Of a stretch of DNA of 16,322 nt, positions 14,951 through 16,322 are shown piece after piece. This DNA comes from Gemmatimonadota bacterium (GTDB lineage: Bacteria > Gemmatimonadota > Gemmatimonadetes > Gemmatimonadales > Gemmatimonadaceae). The stretch's first letter is position 1, and each line of letters starts with the position of its first letter. The DNA lies in contig PLMM01000182.1 of the NCBI GenBank assembly GCA_003142495.1, positions 2,351 to 18,672 on the forward strand, read 5' to 3'. Position numbers and translations under genes: made by a program. Under the pieces are notes generated by a model. It was not told where the DNA came from and made no database searches. It saw only the letters and a list, made by a program, of their open reading frames with translations.

Positions 14951-15795
14951 ATGCGTTCCTGTGGCGGAAGCTACGCGCTGACCGGCGCGCGATGATCGGA
15001 CTCGGCGCGATCGCACTGATGGTGCTGCTCGCGATTCTCGCTCCCCTTGTCTCGCGATGGGACCCAACGGGCATCGCCCTCGCGAACCAGCTGCAGCCGC
15101 CGTCATCGGCGCACTGGCTAGGCACCGACCTCCAGGGCCGCGATGTGTGGGCGCGTCTCGTTTATGGCGCGCGCATCTCGCTCTCCGTCGGCTTCCTCTC
15201 GCAGGGAATCTCGCTCGCGATCGGGCTCACGCTCGGGCTGATGGCGGGCTTCTACGGCAAATGGATCGATGAAGGCGTGATGCGGCTCGCAGATGTCACG
15301 CTCGCCTTTCCCTCGCTCCTGCTCCTGATCGCGCTCGCCGCCGCCTTCGAGCCCTCGCTCACGACCGTGCTCGTCACGATCGGCGTCGTCGGCTGGGCCG
15401 GGATGGCGCGCATCGTTCGCGGGCAGGTGCTCGTCGTCCGACAGCTCGAGTACGTGCAGGCCGCGCGCGCACTCGGCGAGCGCGACTACCGCATCATCAC
15501 GCGACATTTGCTGCCGAACGTCATCGCGCCCGTCGTCATCGCCGCGACACTCGGCGTGGCCGGCGCGATCATGGCCGAGGCGGCGCTATCCTTTCTGGGA
15601 CTCGGCGTGCAGCCGCCGACGCCGAGTTGGGGCTCGATGATCGCGGATGGCCGCGACCTCGAGCAGCTGCGACACGCGCCGTGGACATCGCTCAGCCCCG
15701 GTCTCGCGATCGGCGCCGCGGTGCTCGGCTTCAACCTGCTCGGCGACGCGCTCAGAGATGCGCTCGACCCGCGCGCACTCGAGGGACGCACATGA
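14947..15795 (+). CDS. ABC transporter permease, OppC/DppC family
   Basis: A 282-residue inner-membrane permease of the peptide/nickel (Dpp/Opp) uptake family. It has the OppC N-terminal segment (first helix about 15-34), the block HWLGTDLQGRDVWARLVYGAR (56-76), and further membrane segments near 80-101, 117-134, 138-158, 192-218 and 251-270. The cytoplasmic EAA loop that contacts the ATPase is at about 169-190 (YVQAARALGERD, then HLLPN). Its partners (DppB-type permease, binding protein and DppD/F ATPases) are not in the window. It overlaps both neighbours by four bases (ATGA each time), so it is translated with them despite being of the importer type. Confidence 0.92.
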   Translation: MNAFLWRKLRADRRAMIGLGAIALMVLLAILAPLVSRWDPTGIALANQLQPPSSAHWLGTDLQGRDVWARLVYGARISLSVGFLSQGISLAIGLTLGLMAGFYGKWIDEGVMRLADVTLAFPSLLLLIALAAAFEPSLTTVLVTIGVVGWAGMARIVRGQVLVVRQLEYVQAARALGERDYRIITRHLLPNVIAPVVIAATLGVAGAIMAEAALSFLGLGVQPPTPSWGSMIADGRDLEQLRHAPWTSLSPGLAIGAAVLGFNLLGDALRDALDPRALEGRT

Positions 15796-16322
15796 GCTAC
15801 GACGTCGACGCGCTGCGCGCGAAGGAATTTCCGTGGACGCAGAGTGGCGAGACCACCTTTCTCGACAACGCGAAGACGGGCGCGCTGCCGGCGAGCGCGG
15901 TGGCGAAGCTGAAGGAGTGGGCCGACCTGCGCGCCGAGCCGTATCGACTGTCGACGTATCAGGATCTGGAAGTGTTCAGGAAGACGCGCGAGCTGGTCGC
16001 GAAGTTGATCGGCGCGAAGGTTGGAGAGATCGCGTGCATGGGAAATACGTCGTACGGGATCAACGTCGCGTCGCTGGGGCTGCCGCTGAAGTCGGGCGAC
16101 GTCGTGCTTACGTACGAGGGCGAGTATCCGGCGGATGTGTATCCGTGGATGTCGCTTGCGAAGAAGGGGGTGAAGCTCGAGCTGATTCCGAAGCGAGATG
16201 GCCTGCAGGATGAGGCGCGGCTGCTCGAGGAGCTGAAGCGTCCCGAGGTGAGGGTCGTGACGATGTCGTGGGTGTCGTTCAGTACGGGCTATCGCGCGGA
16301 CCTCGCGACCATTGGTAGAGAG
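15792..16322 (+). CDS. Class V aminotransferase-fold PLP enzyme, C-terminal part missing (window edge)
   Basis: The frame is open from an ATG that overlaps the permease stop (ATGA) to the window edge, giving 177 residues. The sequence FLDNAKTGALPASAVAKL (23-40), ACMGNTSYGINVASLGLPLKSGDVVL (81-106), EYPADVYPW (111-119) and VVTMSWVSFSTGYRADL (155-171) match the N-terminal half of class V aminotransferases (cysteine desulfurase, isopenicillin N epimerase and kynureninase relatives). The PLP-binding lysine would lie beyond the window, so activity and substrate cannot be judged. A simple IscS-type cysteine desulfurase is less likely, because the motifs look more like the isopenicillin N epimerase-like branch. 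Confidence 0.88.
   Translation, partial: MSYDVDALRAKEFPWTQSGETTFLDNAKTGALPASAVAKLKEWADLRAEPYRLSTYQDLEVFRKTRELVAKLIGAKVGEIACMGNTSYGINVASLGLPLKSGDVVLTYEGEYPADVYPWMSLAKKGVKLELIPKRDGLQDEARLLEELKRPEVRVVTMSWVSFSTGYRADLATIGRE

Noticed and set aside
13949..15106. A 385-aa minus-strand frame across the acyltransferase gene
   Set aside because: Arg-rich shadow of the LpxL-type gene and the start of the permease; no recognisable domain.

Overview
The window is high-GC bacterial chromosome with densely packed genes and many GTG starts. The best guess for the source is Gemmatimonadota or a close FCB-group relative. This rests on a full-length PorX-type response regulator (receiver plus PglZ domain), normally a Bacteroidetes/FCB protein, in a GC-rich, arginine- and alanine-rich coding background, together with MsbA/LpxL-type genes that imply a Gram-negative outer membrane. 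The phylum is an inference, not a direct observation.

Left half (1-9400, minus strand; read right to left). A hypothetical protein (9400-8999) and a 236-bp palindromic element (8762-8997) precede a compact run: a RecA/DnaB-type ATPase without the DnaB N-terminal domain (8717-7866), yebC (7826-7083), ruvC (7072-6584) and ruvA (6587-5985). The usual yebC-ruvC-ruvA-ruvB order is broken after ruvA by a large secreted, probably surface-anchored protein (5898-4207) that ends in a strong intrinsic terminator (4149-4188). After the terminator come a class I/II aminotransferase (4094-2937) that overlaps ruvB (2940-1900) by four bases, a kinesin-light-chain-like TPR protein (1827-772), and a secreted TPR-type protein that runs off the left edge (683-1).

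Right half (9537-16322, plus strand). Six genes lie head to tail and all overlap: porX-like regulator (9537-11099), MsbA-type lipid flippase (11099-12949), GT4-type glycosyltransferase (12930-14021), LpxL/HtrB-type acyltransferase (14018-14950), OppC/DppC-type permease (14947-15795) and a class V aminotransferase-fold PLP enzyme cut by the right edge (15792-16322). The overlaps are 1, 20, 4, 4 and 4 bases, so this is almost certainly one transcript. The middle genes point to envelope lipid A/LPS or glycolipid assembly and export. Their co-transcription with a PorX-like regulator, known in Bacteroidetes for controlling type IX secretion (whose cargo is anchored on A-LPS), is the most interesting functional link here.

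No tRNA, rRNA, CRISPR array, prophage or recognisable insertion sequence was seen. The clearest non-coding structure is the long inverted repeat at 8762-8997. The most unusual protein is the one at 4207-5898, which carries a second, lipoprotein-like signal near its C-terminus.
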